Source of the DNA: Unio delphinus
Lineage: Eukaryota; Mollusca; Bivalvia; Unionida; Unionidae
Length of the DNA: 64,000 nucleotides
Direction: 5' to 3'
Assembly: GCA_029339505.1 (NCBI GenBank)
Contig: JAQISU010000081.1
Location: 21,167,501-21,231,500, forward strand
Shown: piece by piece, positions 34,291 to 45,101 of the stretch
Layout of the letters: each line of letters starts with the position of its first letter
Position numbering within the stretch: the stretch's first letter is position 1
Notes under the pieces: generated by a model
The model's database searches: none
What the model saw: the letters and a program-made list of their open reading frames with translations, nothing else
Told to the model about the DNA's origin: nothing
Translations under genes and position numbers: made by a program

Positions 34291-34503
34291 ATTCCTGGAT
34301 TAATTTTTTAATATGATTCGTAGAATCGTAAGTTCTTTTTCTCAGTTTTACCTTGTTTTCCAAGGGAAATAAATTATTTGTTAAATTTTACAAAGCTTTT
34401 TGTCTTTACTTTTTCTTGTTGCATTTTGTAAGAGCCTAAACACGTAACTGTATAATGATATTAAACTGTAAAATATTTGTACATCCATTTTACAAGTCCT
34501 TGA

Positions 34504-34745
34504 GTGGGGGCCGAGTGGTCTAATGCGCTTTCCATTACGGATCACTGCCATCTCACCTCTGTCTGCTTGGGTTCGACTCTAAGATTTGGCTAATGTAGTT
34601 ATGTGAGAAAGCTTGCCAGTAGCTTCTCATGAGTCGGTGGTTCTTTCCAGGGGTTTTCCCAGGTTCTTCCTCCACCAATGATACTGGCCGCAAAGTATAG
34701 CCTATCAAGTTTTTAAAAATGGCATTAAACCCTACAATAACAACA
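34504..34745 (+). mobile_element. SINE family A with 12-bp target duplication
   Basis: Head 'ggccgagtggtctaatgcgc', B box 'gggttcgactct', family body, and tail 'taaaccctacaataacaac'. The target duplication acaagtccttga is at 34492-34503 and 34746-34757. It ends about 220 bp before visible exon 9. Confidence 0.93.
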
Positions 34746-34979
34746 ACAAGTCCTTGAACATCAAGTATGTGCACCAGAGCAGCTAAGTTTTGCTGCTGAA
34801 GATTATTAGGACAGTTTAGCAGTTAAAGGGAAGAAATGGTCTTGAATTCCTAAAAAGAAATTCTTCCATTGAGCACCTGTCAAGGACTGTAGTTTTTCAG
34901 TATATGACACAAAGATGATTATTCTAACCCAGTATGATGTAAAATTCAGTTTTGTGTATATGCATGTTATTTATTGCAG

Positions 34980-35120
34980 GATATGACCAATGAGCTTTTG
35001 CCATTTGTAACGCCATACATTTTTCAAGGTCTGCAAGATGTAGATGATGATGTGCGAGCAGTAGCAGCATCAGCCATCGTCCCCGTCTCGGATAACCTAG
35101 TCAATCTACTATCAAACCAG
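34980..35120 (+). CDS. BTAF1: BTAF1 visible exon 9 (HEAT repeat)
   Basis: The 47 codons include FQGLQDVDDDVRAVAASAIV, which aligns with human IEGLQDLDDDVRAVAAASLV, a hallmark Mot1/BTAF1 segment. Acceptor: AG at 34978-34979 after 'ttattgc'. Donor: gttatt at 35121, a weak but usable site fixed by frame. Phase 0 at both ends. Confidence 0.95.
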
Positions 35121-37732
35121 GTTATTATAAACCCTCTTGCATTCTTATTAAGCATTCTCGTATACCTAAAAATGTAACATGCTAAGGGTTACATTTAAGT
35201 TGTAGAGTTGGGAAAATCAGACTAAAATTTAAAAATTTGTGCCAAATGTTTTAATTAATGTGGACATAATCATGTAGAAAATAATGACTGGATCAGAGTT
35301 TAGAAGATCAGATTGCATGACATTTGAGAGTCCCTCCAAAATTAGATCAGGCCCATCCTATATTCTAAGTGAGTCGCCGTTTATTAGATGCTAAAAACTT
35401 TGCCACAAAGTGAAGTAAGGTGACCTATGAAATGGGAGCAATTACTATTTCTGTTTTGTTAATTGGAGCTCATATAAATGACATGAATGATGATTAGATG
35501 TCCCATGCTGATGCTGACTTGGTATTGCATCACTGATTAAATGTGGAAACTATGTAGTAATTACTTTTTGATGCTTTAATTCCAGTCTTCAGCTAGGACA
35601 GATTGATTCACCATTTACAGTAGGGGTGGGTGCAGTGCTCAAATTGATTAAATCCTAGATGTAACCTTGCAAGTGCTTTGTGCAGTTGAATGCCAGAATA
35701 GGTGACAGTAAATTATGATAAACTGCTTGTGATCTTGAGTCATTGTGATTTTAACATGATCTATGCAGAATATCATTAGTGATATCTTTTCTTAAATTTG
35801 GGGCAACAGTTTTAGAATTGAAGAGTCATTGACATAATGTTGGTTTCTACTGTAGCAGATCCTGTTAACCTTAATGATTCTACCAAAACCCTTTATAACA
35901 GGGACTTTACAGAACAATAACCAACAACACGAAACTACAGTTGTTAAAGCTGTCATTGGGTACTCAGGCACTTGGGTTTCCACCCATTCATAGAAACTTG
36001 GGTAATAAAATAAGCAGCTAGTTGCTTGTTTAAAAAAAAATTCTTTCATCCAAGTTCAGATCAAAGACATCAGTAGCAAGCAAGACACATGATAACAATT
36101 GCAGTTTGAGGCTGTTGTCATCTGACTGTTAGCTGCTGTGCATTTATCCATTGTTAGACCTCCATCTAATTTCTTTATTTTCTGTTGATAGTAACTGTAT
36201 TCCTTGAAAAATTGACGGTTTCTTGAATGTGAAACTACATGTCACAGATTCATTATATTTTGATATATACGAATGTAGTAGACCAGTCTAAATTGAAAAT
36301 AAAATGTCGCCAGATATTAAGAGTAATGGACTTTATAGAATAATGGATGTTTATGTCTTACAAATGTTAGTGAAGAGGGATTTTGTTAAAAACATTTTGC
36401 ATCAGGAATGGATAAATCAATAGCACTTTACAAATTTTGAAGGAAGAGTTTGACAGTGATATATTACAGCATTCATAATTTGTGGACTTCACAACAGACA
36501 TGTATACTAGTATAAATAATTTATCTGTTATGTCTATACTCTCATACTAACTACTAATCCACGTGGATTTAACTGATTTGTGACAAGCATTATAACTTTA
36601 GATCGAAGTAAGAGCAAAATTAGTGTACATTTTTATGTTTTTCATACAGTTTTCTGTAATTATGGCATGTAATATATAGATTGCTCTATTTATGCTTAAA
36701 TTACGCTTTTGGTCACTTATATTGGGAATAATTATGCTTATACCTCTCTTGTGGGTTGGCATGTCTGAACCTACAACAAAGCAATTCAAGTTCACATTTA
36801 ATGCATGTATCCTAAAGTTTTGATAGCTTTAACAATTGTTGCAGTACGTTTTCACAAATAGTATAATCCATGATAATTAGTCCTCAATTTTTCATTCATT
36901 ATGGCTTTTTACAGTTTTCTTCTCAAACCTTAGTAATATTTCATGGGAATTTTGTGAACACCAGAGATAGTATCGTGAGTAAATAAACAAATGCTAGTGA
37001 AAAGTTTGGGATGCTTAAAAGTATGAATGGTAGCTAACTCTAAATCAGTATAAAGTCTGTTGGACTTAAGCTTTGTAGTCTATTGAATTTTGTCAGAACA
37101 TAAGATTAATTTTTTTATCAGTATTACTTCAGTAAGTGGCTTCTTAACATATTTGCAGATGCCATACCAATTCCATCACTCTCACAATTGTTCTTATAAG
37201 AATCAAACTTTTTATTTGTCAATTGACAGGATTCATGAACTCACAAATCTTTAAAATTATCGCATCAGTTACCATGGCGAACAAAGTCCATATTTGCAAT
37301 GTATGTAATTTTAAAGCTTAACGACTTTATGACTCTTGTCAAATATGAAGTTCAAGTCCTTTAATTACAAATAGTTATTAGAATAATAAATCTCAAGATT
37401 ATTGGCTTGGTTTGATGTTTTATGAAACAGCAACTGTTACAATAATAGATTATTGAGTTTTAATGCAATTGGAGCCAAGCCCATCTATCACAACTCTGGC
37501 TACTAGGTCACAATGGCTCCTTCTCAAAAAATAAATAACTATATTTTAGACATTTTTTAAAAGTATTGTTAAAGCAGAAAGAAGGATGCATACATAAATA
37601 AGTAGTTAATTTCAGCTGTTATGATCTGTTAACTTAATTTTCTATGTCACATGATACAACTTTTACCATTCTAAACGCTTGTTACATGGCTTGGGAAACT
37701 GTATAATTCTAATGCTGTTCTTTGCTGTACAG
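35121..37732. other. Intron sequence, nothing recognised
   Basis: AT-rich 2.6-kb intron without recognised coding or repeat content. Confidence 0.5.
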
Positions 37733-37860
37733 ATTCCAGTTATTCTGACCAGCCTGTGGAATACCCTGTTAGATCTAGATGACTTGACAGCCTCAACAAA
37801 TAGTATTATGACACTACTGTCCACTCTCCTAGCACATCCGAAAGCCCCGATTCTTGACCT
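37733..37860 (+). CDS. BTAF1: BTAF1 visible exon 10 (HEAT repeat)
   Basis: This exon encodes LDLDDLTASTNSIMTLLSTL, against human LELDDLTASTNSIMTLLSSL. Acceptor: AG at 37731-37732. Donor: gtaagt at 37861. It ends two bases into a Leu codon that is completed by the next exon. Confidence 0.95.
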
Positions 37861-38284
37861 GTAAGTCTCTAACAGTTTGTCTGCCATACTGATTATAGAA
37901 TGTGATATATTTATATACAGTTCATAATGCATGTGTTGGGATAATATTTATCATTATTCAGAATAATTCCACAAGCAGTTATCATTCTTTCCAGGTTGTT
38001 CTTAGTTTTTATTACATATGTTGCTTCAGGTTTTTTTAACTGCACAAAATAATCCTAACCAAGTATTATGATGAAAAAAGGAAATAAAACAAAAAAATGA
38101 AGCAGTCAAAAGTCTTTTTGTGCCAGATGGCTGTTATAGTGTAATCTGATATGACCCCAGTTCTGCCTATACTCATGATATGATTTCATCATTGAGTGAC
38201 TGATCACACACCTGTACTTGTGGTTTGTTTACTACATTAAATGGCCACTCCTGCCTGTACTCATGTTTTTTTTTTTTTTACTGC

Positions 38285-38827
38285 AGTCAGTGGCCAATCA
38301 CACCTACAACCATTTTTCAATAGGTGGTAATAAAAACATCTCTGATTGGTTACAGATTGGCTTTTCCAACGAATCTGAGGATGATTTTAAACCAATCAGA
38401 ATTGAGTTTACATTTGTGTAATTTGAACTAATGATAAGCCAGGGTTGGTATTAAAAAGCCAAGGAAAGATATTTGGATATTTTATGAGATTTAGACATGG
38501 ACATCAACATTTCTGAGACTGAATCATCAGTCGAAAAATGACACACATACTTTTGTCAATACTATGTAAATAATTTGTGAAAGACTTGGACAAATAACAT
38601 AAATTATACATGGTTGTGTAGGCAAATTTATTTGAAGCATTTGATGAAATTCTCGTGGAGTTATATTGAATATAAGAGGTGAAATGAAAGTAAGAATGAG
38701 TGCATATGCATGTTTCTGAATTTTCCAATTATTTTAAAACTCCCTGGGGCACAAGTAGTAGACACATCTTAGTGATATTGGGGCATAACAGCGGTAGTGC
38801 TGATAACAGTGCTGGGGCTGAATGAGT
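38285..38827. mobile_element. piggyBac-like MITE relative, left end missing
   Basis: Matches the element at 16555-17749: 'ctctgattggttaca', 'gatatttggatatttt', 'cttttgtcaatac', 'aagacttggacaaat' and the right terminus 'gctggggctgaatgagtta'. The transposase-derived centre is absent and no left TIR with TTAA is visible. Confidence 0.75.
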
Positions 38828-39230
38828 TATGGAGGAGATTCATGGAAATATATCAATGAAACCAAACATTCTTTTACATATATTTATGATAAAGAAGAGA
38901 AGTATGTCTACTTCTGGATAAAACATACATGGCATTCATCTTTGACCTATGGGAGCACATCTTTCCTGGGTATAATACTGAGTCTGTGTTTCATGATAAA
39001 TTTATAGGCAATTGACAAAAAAGAACCACATGCAGTCTTGGCATGCAGTCTTATTTGTTCTGAAAGATAGGACCTTTTAAACCAAACGTTTATTAAAACA
39101 TCTTTGACTATTCCATGCTTTAGAGAAAGTTCTGGCATGTATGCAGTGAAATTCCTTTTATTTTCCTCCTTCTTAATTCATGAAGTACTGTTTAAAGCAT
39201 GTTCTGGGTCAGTGGTTTTGTCTCTTACAG

Positions 39231-39354
39231 GTTGTCCGTTCCATTACACGAGCTGGTACCTCGACTTTGGCCGTTTTTCAGACACAACATCATCTCTGTT
39301 AGAAAGGCTGCACTAGCAACACTCAACACCTTACTTTTGGTGGAAAACACACAA
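39231..39354 (+). CDS. BTAF1: BTAF1 visible exon 11 (HEAT repeat)
   Basis: One base completes a Leu codon, then 41 codons follow. The segment ELVPRLWPFFRHNIISVRK corresponds to human VLVPRVWPFLHHTISSVRR, and ALATLNTLL to human ALETLFTLL. Acceptor: AG at 39229-39230 after 'tctctt'. Donor: gtaaga at 39355. The exit is in phase 0. Confidence 0.95.
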
Positions 39355-39853
39355 GTAAGATATGGTAGCACAAGGGTTCCACAGAAAACTCAGTCTTGCT
39401 TATTCTTGCCACAGTCAGCTTTCTTTCTTTTGGGCACTACAAAGTAATTTATTAGCTTACACATAAACTTCAACCTTGAATTGGCAAAGATGCAGGCGTA
39501 ATCTAATTGATGCAATTTGACCCACAGTTTTTGTTGGATTGCCACAAAACAATTATTATGGTGAGTATATCATTTGTAGTTTGTCTCGAGAAAAAGTGAG
39601 GCAACTAATAGTGATAATTTTTTAAGAGTGGTTCTATTCTTTGGTAAGAAAAGGATTTAAATAGCAGAGAACGTGGAATTTTTTGTTTATTTACAGATGT
39701 ATGTGTTGTAGATATTTATTCTGTGTGTTTTCTTCGCAAACAAGAATTGTTTGTTTGTTATTACTTAATTATTAGACAGAAAAATTTGAATTTATTTTAT
39801 AAAATGTACTAATATTAATAAATTTTGACAATTGTTTTATATTGTTAATTTAG
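39355..39853. other. Short intron, nothing recognised
   Basis: AT-rich 499-bp intron between visible exons 11 and 12. Confidence 0.6.
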
Positions 39854-40111
39854 TACCCACCATCAGCATGGCTGCCAATGATACTACAAGATGGTCTGCG
39901 TCACGTCTACCAGAGGGCGCTTTTGGAGCCAGAGCCACAGATCCTTGACCTTGTCGAGAAAGTCTGGACCCAGATGATGATTAAAGTCCCACTTGACTTT
40001 ATTGTAGCTGCAGCCATCCCATGGATGGGTGTATGGCTCTCTCTAGCAATGCAGCCATCCAAGATCCCTTATGATCAAACCTATCTCATTGAGGCCAGGC
40101 ACAGGGGAAGG
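39854..40111 (+). CDS. BTAF1: BTAF1 visible exon 12 (HEAT repeats)
   Basis: This is the largest exon seen, at 86 codons. It encodes SAWLPMILQDGLRHVYQ, EPQILDLVEKVW and VAAAIPWMGVWLSLAMQPS, matching human SSWLIPILPDMLRHIFQ, SQEILDLIHKVW and VAAACPWMGAWLCLMMQPS. Acceptor: AG at 39852-39853. Donor: gtaagt at 40112. Phase 0 at both ends. Decayed partial copies of its 3' part occur in the following intron at about 40154-40190 and 43663-43710. Confidence 0.95.
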
Positions 40112-40153
40112 GTAAGTTAGGTTTGACTTTCTGTTAGCTGTAGGTATCACTTA

Positions 40154-40190
40154 GATGGGTGTGTTGCTGTCTCTATCCATGCAACCATCC
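40154..40190 (+). pseudogene. Pseudo-exon: partial copy of BTAF1 visible exon 12
   Basis: Encodes MGVLLSLSMQPS, against MGVWLSLAMQPS in the real exon at about 40024-40059. Roughly 30 of 36 bases are identical. It has no suitable splice sites in frame. Confidence 0.75.
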
Positions 40191-40529
40191 CATTTCTCCT
40201 TCGAATACATTCCACAATTTAATTACATTAGGAATATTAGCCTTCTACATCGCAAATCCAGATCTACTAATAGACAAAAATCATCTTTTACTATTTCAAA
40301 TAGGCGAAGAGCAATAACTTTTCCCATTACCTCCACTTGGATCCACCGGGTGACGTTAGTTTTAGGTTTGCTGCTGTACTGTTCACATCATACAGTATAT
40401 CGTCAGACAATCCAAGTTGTTTTTGTATTCAAATTAGCCCATACAATGTTCCATTTGGATCTTTTGTGATGCAGGTTTTATACATTAGTTTTAAATTTTG
40501 TACCAAATTTGAGCAACAGGTACCACTTT

Positions 40530-42310
40530 TTCTCTTCTGCACCTTCTTCTGATTCATTAGGGGAGTAGGCAGCTGGGCATAAATCCCCCTGCATGTCTGA
40601 ATATGACCTTTTGGCCTGCAAGTCGGTAGCATGCGGTTCATTTCAGATCTGTTGGAACCAATTCTTAATACTGCAGCACTGTTACCAGCTGTCAATGGCC
40701 ATCTTGACATCACTAGTTGTCCAGTTGGCACTGGCCATCCAGCCATCGTTCCACAGGGACTATTTAGTTCAAAAAGTCTAGCCAGATGGATCATACGGGG
40801 AGCTTAATGACAGATTTAGAATTCAGTGAGAAATCTGTCCTTCCAGCCATATCTTTTGAGCGGACAGTAACAGTGATAGCTAGACTGTCATATATACCAC
40901 CACCATCTTGGCCAATGATATGCTGTTCACACCAGATGGCAGAGCTAGTGATATCACCAGATATGACCAGCTGGAGTCATTGATGCTACCTAGGATTACT
41001 TGTACAGCTACAAGCCAAACCTGAAGGGATCTGATACACAATGAGTGTAATTAGATGCTGGAAAATCATTCTTATTTATATCTGATAATGGAGCACACTG
41101 AATTAAGCTTCCAATCCGCCATCAAGGAAATATATTAGGCGTTGGACATTTTGAAAAGCCCTCCACCTCCTACCACCAACCAGGATTACAAAGTCATGGC
41201 ATAAGTTGATTTTGGTAAGTAAAAACGAGATGGCATTCTTCAGGCTCCTTCTCCAGTTGGCAAATATTAAAGAGATGAACAACCAGCTTTTGCGTCATAT
41301 TGTTGATGCAGGCAATTATAAGGCTTTCTTCTCAGATAATCATGTTCCAACAACATTCTCCTCTCAGTTGTATCAATGCCTTCAGTATGGATCTAGCAGC
41401 TCTCCACATGAATTTGGGAGTCTTCAGATGTCGGCTTCTTTGCACTACAAAGTGTATAAGAATGTGTTTCATGTCATGTCCAAGCTGGTGTGGAAGATCA
41501 TGGCAACATCCTCCCTGTTAGACTTGACCTCATTGACAATCTTCTGGCTCAATATACAATCCAACAGTAGCTATGTATGGGACATGATGGCCAAGAAATC
41601 TCGCTCAGGTCCTTAACCAAGTAGCTCACCAGGCTGTGACCAGTGCCTTGGTGGCTTAGGCCTAATCCACTGGGTCTGCATCGCTCAAATCGCATCATAT
41701 TCTTACTTTACAGATGCTCCAGCTTGTTCAAATATTGCTTTTTGAAGGTCAAATAGAAGAGGTTCAGAGGCAGGCAACTCAGGAACTGCTCCTCCAACTT
41801 GCTGCTCCACCTGCACAGGTTTTTGGACCACTCAGCCTCCACCAATACAAAGGGATGTTCATTGGCCCCAGGGCAGGTGGTTTCCTCAATCACATGTGCA
41901 TCAATATCTGTCCTAACCCAATGCCAGGAGACCAAAGCTTAATCGTACACAAATGATCAGTCAAAAGTGAGAAGAAACAGAATTTCTCTGGCTTCAAGCT
42001 TCCAAACAATAAGTATTGACATACCCTCCCCACTGCCTGCAGACATGCTAACTGGGGGCAGCTGACTCCTGTGTTTTCATGCTCACTTGATATCCCTTGT
42101 CCCACAGAATGGGTGGGAAGTCAAGGTCATTTCATATTTACTTTTGGTTTCATTTATGAAACATTGCACCATTTCTCCTCTCCCTTCTTTACAGATGTAC
42201 TGTCAGATCAGTTGTTCACTTCCTAAAAATGTTTCTTTTTTGGACAAATGTGCAATATTAGGGCAAAAAGGTGCAAAAAGTTCAATAAATGGTACCATAA
42301 CTGTTAAGTA
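40530..42310 (+). mobile_element. Retroelement-like repeat fragments
   Basis: Contains the repeat shared with 32281-33034 and open stretches (for instance 41206-41616) that I cannot assign to a known protein. It is placed between two parts of a duplicated exon edge and beside LINE and tyrosine-recombinase fragments, so it is read as retroelement debris. Confidence 0.45.
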
Positions 42311-42314
42311 ATAT

Positions 42315-42751
42315 TGCAATCAATCATAGAAGAGATGCTCAGTGCTTTCATTTTCACTCTTACAGAATGTACATTTGTTGTCTTCTAATATGTTAATTCT
42401 TTTCAGAAAATCATTACTAGCTTTTATTCTGTGGATTAATTTAAAGTTAACAGAAATCAGTTTGGTATCCTTAGTACAGGATTTCGCTCAGATATATATC
42501 TGAGACCACTCCTCACAACTTATATTTTTATTAAATACTTGCATCCATGTTTCATGTTTAGCAGTGTGTTGCCTTTTAGTTTTTTTTTTAAAAAGATCTT
42601 TGTAAACAAACTTGAGTGAATTTTGTTTTTGTAAGTTAATTAAGTCCTGGATTACTGATCTCAATTTAATGATAGCTCTGGGTGTTCCATCTTTGCCTAG
42701 ACCATCTTCTGCTGCGAACTTGACTCTTATCAAGACTGCCTTGCAAGACAA
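42315..42751 (-). pseudogene. LINE (L1/Tx1-like) ORF2 C-terminal fragment
   Basis: On the minus strand: HETWMQVFNKNISCEEWSQI, then after a frame change KDTKLISVNFKLIHRIKASN and CTFCKSENESTEHLF. The order 'W..+y......D.KL...NFKLIHRI...N..L' and 'C..C...ES.EHLF..C' is the C-terminal signature of L1/Tx1-type ORF2 proteins. The upstream reverse transcriptase is missing. Confidence 0.8.
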
Positions 42752-42778
42752 TTTAAACCATTAATTGTAGAGAGAATC

Positions 42779-43090
42779 TTGAGAACAAGAAGGACCTCCA
42801 CTCTGAAGGCTTATGCTGGAAAGTGGCGCATTTTCAGGGGCCAGTACTATTGCATTGTCCCTCTGGTCGCCTTTTTCCTCTGGCTCTTTGAAGAGAAACA
42901 GTTGGCCCCAATCACTATCAAAGGCTACCCTTCAATGATATCAGAAACATTCTTGCATCATGCTAGATATGATATTGGGCATGATAAAGAGCTTTTGGAT
43001 TGTTCAGCCAACTTTGATATCAATCAACCAATATCACACTCTGTTTCCAAATTGGAACTTGTCATAGGTTTTAGCATGACTCAATTTTAG
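42779..43090 (+). pseudogene. Tyrosine recombinase fragment of a DIRS-like retroelement
   Basis: RTSTLKAYAGKWRIF followed by PLVAFFLWLFEEKQLAPITI and KGYPSMIS matches the N-terminal core-binding (SAM-like) domain of tyrosine recombinases from DIRS-like elements ('ST...Y...W..F', 'FL.fLFE.K.LA.STIkGYRSAI'). The catalytic R-H-R-Y domain is absent: the frame ends soon after the NF motif. Confidence 0.72.
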
Positions 43091-43345
43091 TAACCCACAC
43101 TTTCATTAAAGTTTGTTGACATAGAATAATTTCTTGATAGCTTTTGCATGCAGGGTAAGAAAGCTACATGCCTTTTCCCTTTACCCAAACTATCTTGAGC
43201 TAGGATGACACAATCAGACTTTCTTGACAAAAAAAAGGTTGCAGTTGGATACACAGCATCCCTCTTCTTGTTACTTATTCTCCTAACATATTGTGATTGG
43301 GGAACATATTCAAGTTAGAAGCAATTTTTAAGTAAACTATGTTTC

Positions 43346-43604
43346 TCCAAGAATACTTATCCAATCACATTCCTATAAAAGAACCCCAGCCACCTGGCTA
43401 TGCGAGCATCCCTGGTAGTATCTCTCTCAGCTATAAGCTAGTGACACCTGGCAGTGCCAAGGGGAGGTAATGGGCAAGAATTATTGCCCATTGTCTATTT
43501 GACGTGGATAGGAAAAGATTATTTCTGTCTTTTTGTAGGGCTGGATTTGCAAGGTAGCAGGCTAATAGTCATGACATAATGTGACTAGGGAAGTATTCTT
43601 GGAG
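43346..43604. repeat. Inverted repeat ends beside the recombinase fragment
   Basis: 'tttctccaagaatactt' at about 43346 is inverted as 'aagtattcttggagaaa' at about 43588. Such inverted pieces could be termini of a DIRS-like element; this is unproven. Confidence 0.55.
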
Positions 43605-43662
43605 AAAGATAATCTACTTAAAATTTGCTATCCTTTAAAATCTTGACTTTTACATTTAGGAT

Positions 43663-43710
43663 AGGCATAGGGGAAAGTTAAGTTAGGTCTGACTTCCAGG
43701 TGACTAAAGG
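43663..43710 (+). pseudogene. Copy of exon 12 donor region, donor destroyed
   Basis: 'ggcataggggaaagttaagt' resembles 'ggcacaggggaagggtaagt' at 40097-40116, the real exon end and donor, and similarity continues about 25 bp into the intron ('taggtctgactt' against 'taggtttgactt'). The donor GT is changed to TT. Confidence 0.7.
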
Positions 43711-44271
43711 ATTAAAGCACTTTAGGAATTTGTCCAGATATTAAAGAATGAAGGTTGTAAATATTTGTTCAAATGGTGCAGATCTGCATTCCAATATGAC
43801 TTTTTATTATGAAGAAGAAAACACCTTTTAAATGTCTCCTTTCCAAATACTTTGTGACCCCGTTATAAAACGGTAGTTGGAAGCCATAGAACCCGACCAT
43901 ATTATAGACTGAACCGTGTTGTAAGCAACCAGGTGAGGTAGCTGAAGTAAATGCTGTATGTACCACAAAAAATTTGCAGAGGTGGGATAGGTACTTAAAA
44001 AAATGTGGGCTATGAAATAAGAAAAAAAAATATTTTTCATGTCCCATGATTTACAGCCTTTACAATACTCGCTGTTGCTATAAACTTCAGTATTCAAAGG
44101 GAACCAGTAGGAAGACCCTGATCTGTATATCAGTGAGTGATCAGGATTCTCATTGCCAGTTGAGCCAAGTATTTTATTACATTCTGTTTCTTTTCACAGA
44201 CTAAATAGGTTCTCAAAGTCTTGCCACTAACTTTGGGTGAATATTTTATCACATTCCATCTCTTTTCACAG

Positions 44272-44444
44272 AGTGACCAGGATCCCAGTAAGTCTCGCCA
44301 CCAGTTTGGGCCTAATATTTTATCCCAGTCTCAATCTAATGATGCCAAACAACAACCAGAGTACATTGCTGGCTGTGAGACTTCTAACAGCAGTATACAG
44401 GAAAGGGATGCCTGTGTTATAAGAGCTAGAGTGACAGCAGCCAG
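44272..44444 (+). CDS. BTAF1: BTAF1 visible exon 13
   Basis: A low-conservation, Gln/Ser-rich start is followed by PEYIAGCETSNSSIQERDAC and VIRARVTAARL, aligning with human QEYIAGADTIMEDPATRDF and VVMRARMMAAKL. Acceptor: AG at 44270-44271. Donor: gttagt at 44445. It ends two bases into an Arg codon. It is separated from the previous exon by a 4.2-kb intron filled with retroelement fragments. Confidence 0.92.
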
Positions 44445-45101
44445 GTTAGTACCCATCTTGTAAAATGAGCTTAACTTGCAGTCATGATCAGTAACTTTCC
44501 ACAGAAATAAAGTATCAATGAAACATCATTAAATAAAGCTTAATAAAATTAGGGAAATAAGTAATTTTAAAAAACCCAGCCAGCAATGCAAAATTAAAAC
44601 TTTGTGAAAATGTCATTTAATTAATGTATGGTCAGCCATGCAATGGATGCGTTGAGAAAAAAATTGTTTTGAGTGCGAACTTCAGTTCTGTGTAATGCAA
44701 AGTAATTTATTGTATTTTAGGTAATGAAATATAGAAATGTTTCATGGTGGTGAATTATTTATGGAACTACTCATTTCCAAGACTTGGGGGAACTTCAATT
44801 TATGAATTATCTCCCCATTGTAGGAATCGACTGCAAGAAGATGAAAAAAAGTTATTTTGGTTTTTTTTTTCCCCCATTAATTTACATAAAACATAAATTG
44901 AGATAACATGTTAATAAACTCAGCTGCAACAGTGGGTGATATTGAGCTTTTAGGTTTGGACCAGATGGTTTAATTATATCCAAGAAAGCAAATTACTATG
45001 GAAATGCCATGCTGCTATTAACTCTGTATCAGTAAGAATTTGTAAATGTAGCTTAACAATTAATATTTCTTTATAGTGAACTCTTTATCTCCTTGTCAGT
45101 A
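44445..45101. other. Intron sequence, nothing recognised
   Basis: AT-rich stretch up to the TA at which the next DNA transposon is inserted. Confidence 0.5.

Noticed and set aside
40155..40469. Alternative (mutually exclusive) copy of visible exon 12
   Set aside because: Only about 36 bp resembles the exon, no acceptor is present and the donor-like copy 3.5 kb away has lost its GT.
42779..43090. Phage-like integrase as sign of bacterial DNA
   Set aside because: The residues match the tyrosine recombinase of DIRS-type eukaryotic retroelements and lie in an intron among other eukaryotic elements.
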